Source of the DNA: an uncultured bacterium
GTDB lineage: Bacteria; Actinomycetota; Coriobacteriia; Coriobacteriales; Atopobiaceae
DNA length: 64,000 nucleotides
Direction of reading: 5' to 3'
Assembly: GCA_905215465.1 (NCBI GenBank)
Contig: CAJMPT010000008.1
Span: 6,649-70,648 of the forward strand
In this document: positions 63,470 to 64,000 of the stretch, piece by piece
Layout of the letters: the number at the start of each line of letters is the position of its first letter
Position numbering within the stretch: the first letter of the stretch is position 1
Notes under the pieces: generated by a model
Told to the model about the DNA's origin: nothing
The model's input: the letters and a program-made list of their open reading frames with translations, nothing else
Databases searched by the model: none
Position numbers and translations under genes: made by a program

Positions 63470-63807
63470 GGGGCGGCGGCGCCAGAGCCCGAGCTCACGG
63501 ACGCGACGAGCGTGCCGCCAGGCGCGGAATAGGAGCCGCCGGAAGCCGAGGGGTCACCGGAGGCGGCGGCGTCCTCCTCTGCGGGCGCGGCATCCTGCGC
63601 GTCATCGCCGGCTGCGTCCGGGGACGCGGCCGCCCCATCGACGGCGGCGTCTACGGCGGAAGTCGGGGGCAGCGTCGCCACGAAGGCACCCATGCCCACG
63701 GCAACCAGGGTGAACGAGAACGCAATGATGGCAAGACGGGCCGTGGGGAGCGCCAGGCGCACCCTCCCAGCTGCGGAAATGTTCAGAAACTCAGGCAGAC
63801 GCGCCAT
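63466..63807 (-). CDS. Small single-pass membrane protein with Ala/Asp-rich tail
   Basis: About 113 residues from ATG 63807 with GGGAGGGGG upstream. A cytoplasmic N-terminus of about 22 residues, one membrane segment (ARLAIIAFSFTLVAVGMGAFV, about 23-43) and an acidic Ala/Ser/Gly tail of 70 residues outside. No known family. Coupled to the FHA gene, so the two probably act together; its first-gene position suggests the promoter lies to its right. Confidence 0.75.
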   Translation of the reverse strand: MARLPEFLNISAAGRVRLALPTARLAIIAFSFTLVAVGMGAFVATLPPTSAVDAAVDGAAASPDAAGDDAQDAAPAEEDAAASGDPSASGGSYSAPGGTLVASVSSGSGAAAP

Positions 63808-63901
63808 GTGCACCCCCTCCCTTTGACTCCAGTCACGTAAGGATACTATGCCACCAACCTGGCCTCGGTGGCCGTGAGGCCCCTCGGCAGCCGGACCCAG
63901 G

Positions 63902-63966
63902 TTGCACAGAACGCACCTTCGTGTGAGGATTTTCCTCGGCCTTGCGCAGAAGTGGCCTTCGGGGAC
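63902..63966 (+). repeat. Two further copies of the CAGAAG...CCTTCG repeat, 40-bp period
   Basis: Copy A 63902-63927 (TTGCACAGAACGCACCTTCG then TGTGAG) and copy B 63942-63966 (TTGCGCAGAAGTGGCCTTCG), 40 bp apart as at 46242-46464. Copy A is followed by GATTTTCC, as the first 46-kb copy is followed by TGTTTTCC. No gene is seen from 63808 to the window end. Confidence 0.75.
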
Positions 63967-64000
63967 TGCGGCAGCATTTCCGCACCAATCCTAGCCGACC

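Overview
The window is about 64 kb of GC-rich DNA with short intergenic gaps, many GTG and TTG starts and strong Shine-Dalgarno sequences. Gene content points to an actinobacterium of the class Coriobacteriia, probably Olsenella/Atopobiaceae. It has a division and cell-wall (dcw) cluster with SepF, DivIVA and YggT but no FtsA, as in Actinobacteria. It also has HisZ, the regulatory partner of short-form HisG, which most other Actinobacteria (long-form HisG) lack. The taxonomic call is inference; no rRNA gene is present to confirm it.

Layout. 1-2084 (+): the 3' part of a radical-SAM DNA modification/repair gene and its usual partner. 2151-21472 (-): a dcw cluster read right to left: mraZ, rsmH, ftsL, ftsI, murF, mraY, murD, ftsW, murG, murC, murB, ftsQ, ftsZ, pgeF, yggS, sepF, yggT, divIVA. 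It makes lipid II precursors and assembles the divisome; murE and ftsA are absent. 21941-24625 (-): xerD and pyrG. 24831-27689 (-): an amidohydrolase, a methyltransferase remnant and a membrane protein. 27864-34964 (-): histidine operon hisZG-D-C-B-H-A-F with a fused HisZ-HisG and no hisI/hisE. 35113-42018 (-): murJ, ybaK, uvrA, a metallo-beta-lactamase-fold gene and a YhcH-family gene. 42189-45528 (+): a MacB/FtsX-type ABC exporter. 45628-49417 is mostly accessory: a 24-codon ORF coupled to yaiI, two acetyltransferases, a frameshifted Gfo/Idh/MocA pseudogene, a HAD hydrolase and several palindromic repeats. 49599-56290: DAHP synthase, a C69 dipeptidase, an orphan PTS IIB, a DUF2974 hydrolase and uvrB. 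56611-64000: a large TPR-like membrane protein, a lytic transglycosylase, coaE, a NitT/TauT-type ABC importer, and an FHA protein coupled to a small membrane protein.

The most unusual signal is not a gene. A word, GGCGAGAA/TTCTCGCC (usually extended to GGCGAGAAG/CTTCTCGCC), occurs 38 times by hand count, exactly 19 per strand, where base composition predicts roughly two or three. Seventeen copies lie in the small non-coding fraction, and two inverted pairs build hairpins, one of them a good intrinsic terminator. This resembles the DNA-uptake sequences of Neisseria and Pasteurellaceae or the cyanobacterial HIP1 word. Other signals are a second repeat family with a 40-bp period, a five-unit TGGGA array upstream of mraZ, LexA-like boxes over the -35 regions of uvrA and uvrB, a perfect palindrome before the his operon, and a 13-bp motif shared by the ftsZ and ftsL upstream regions. 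No tRNA, rRNA, CRISPR array, insertion sequence or prophage gene was seen.
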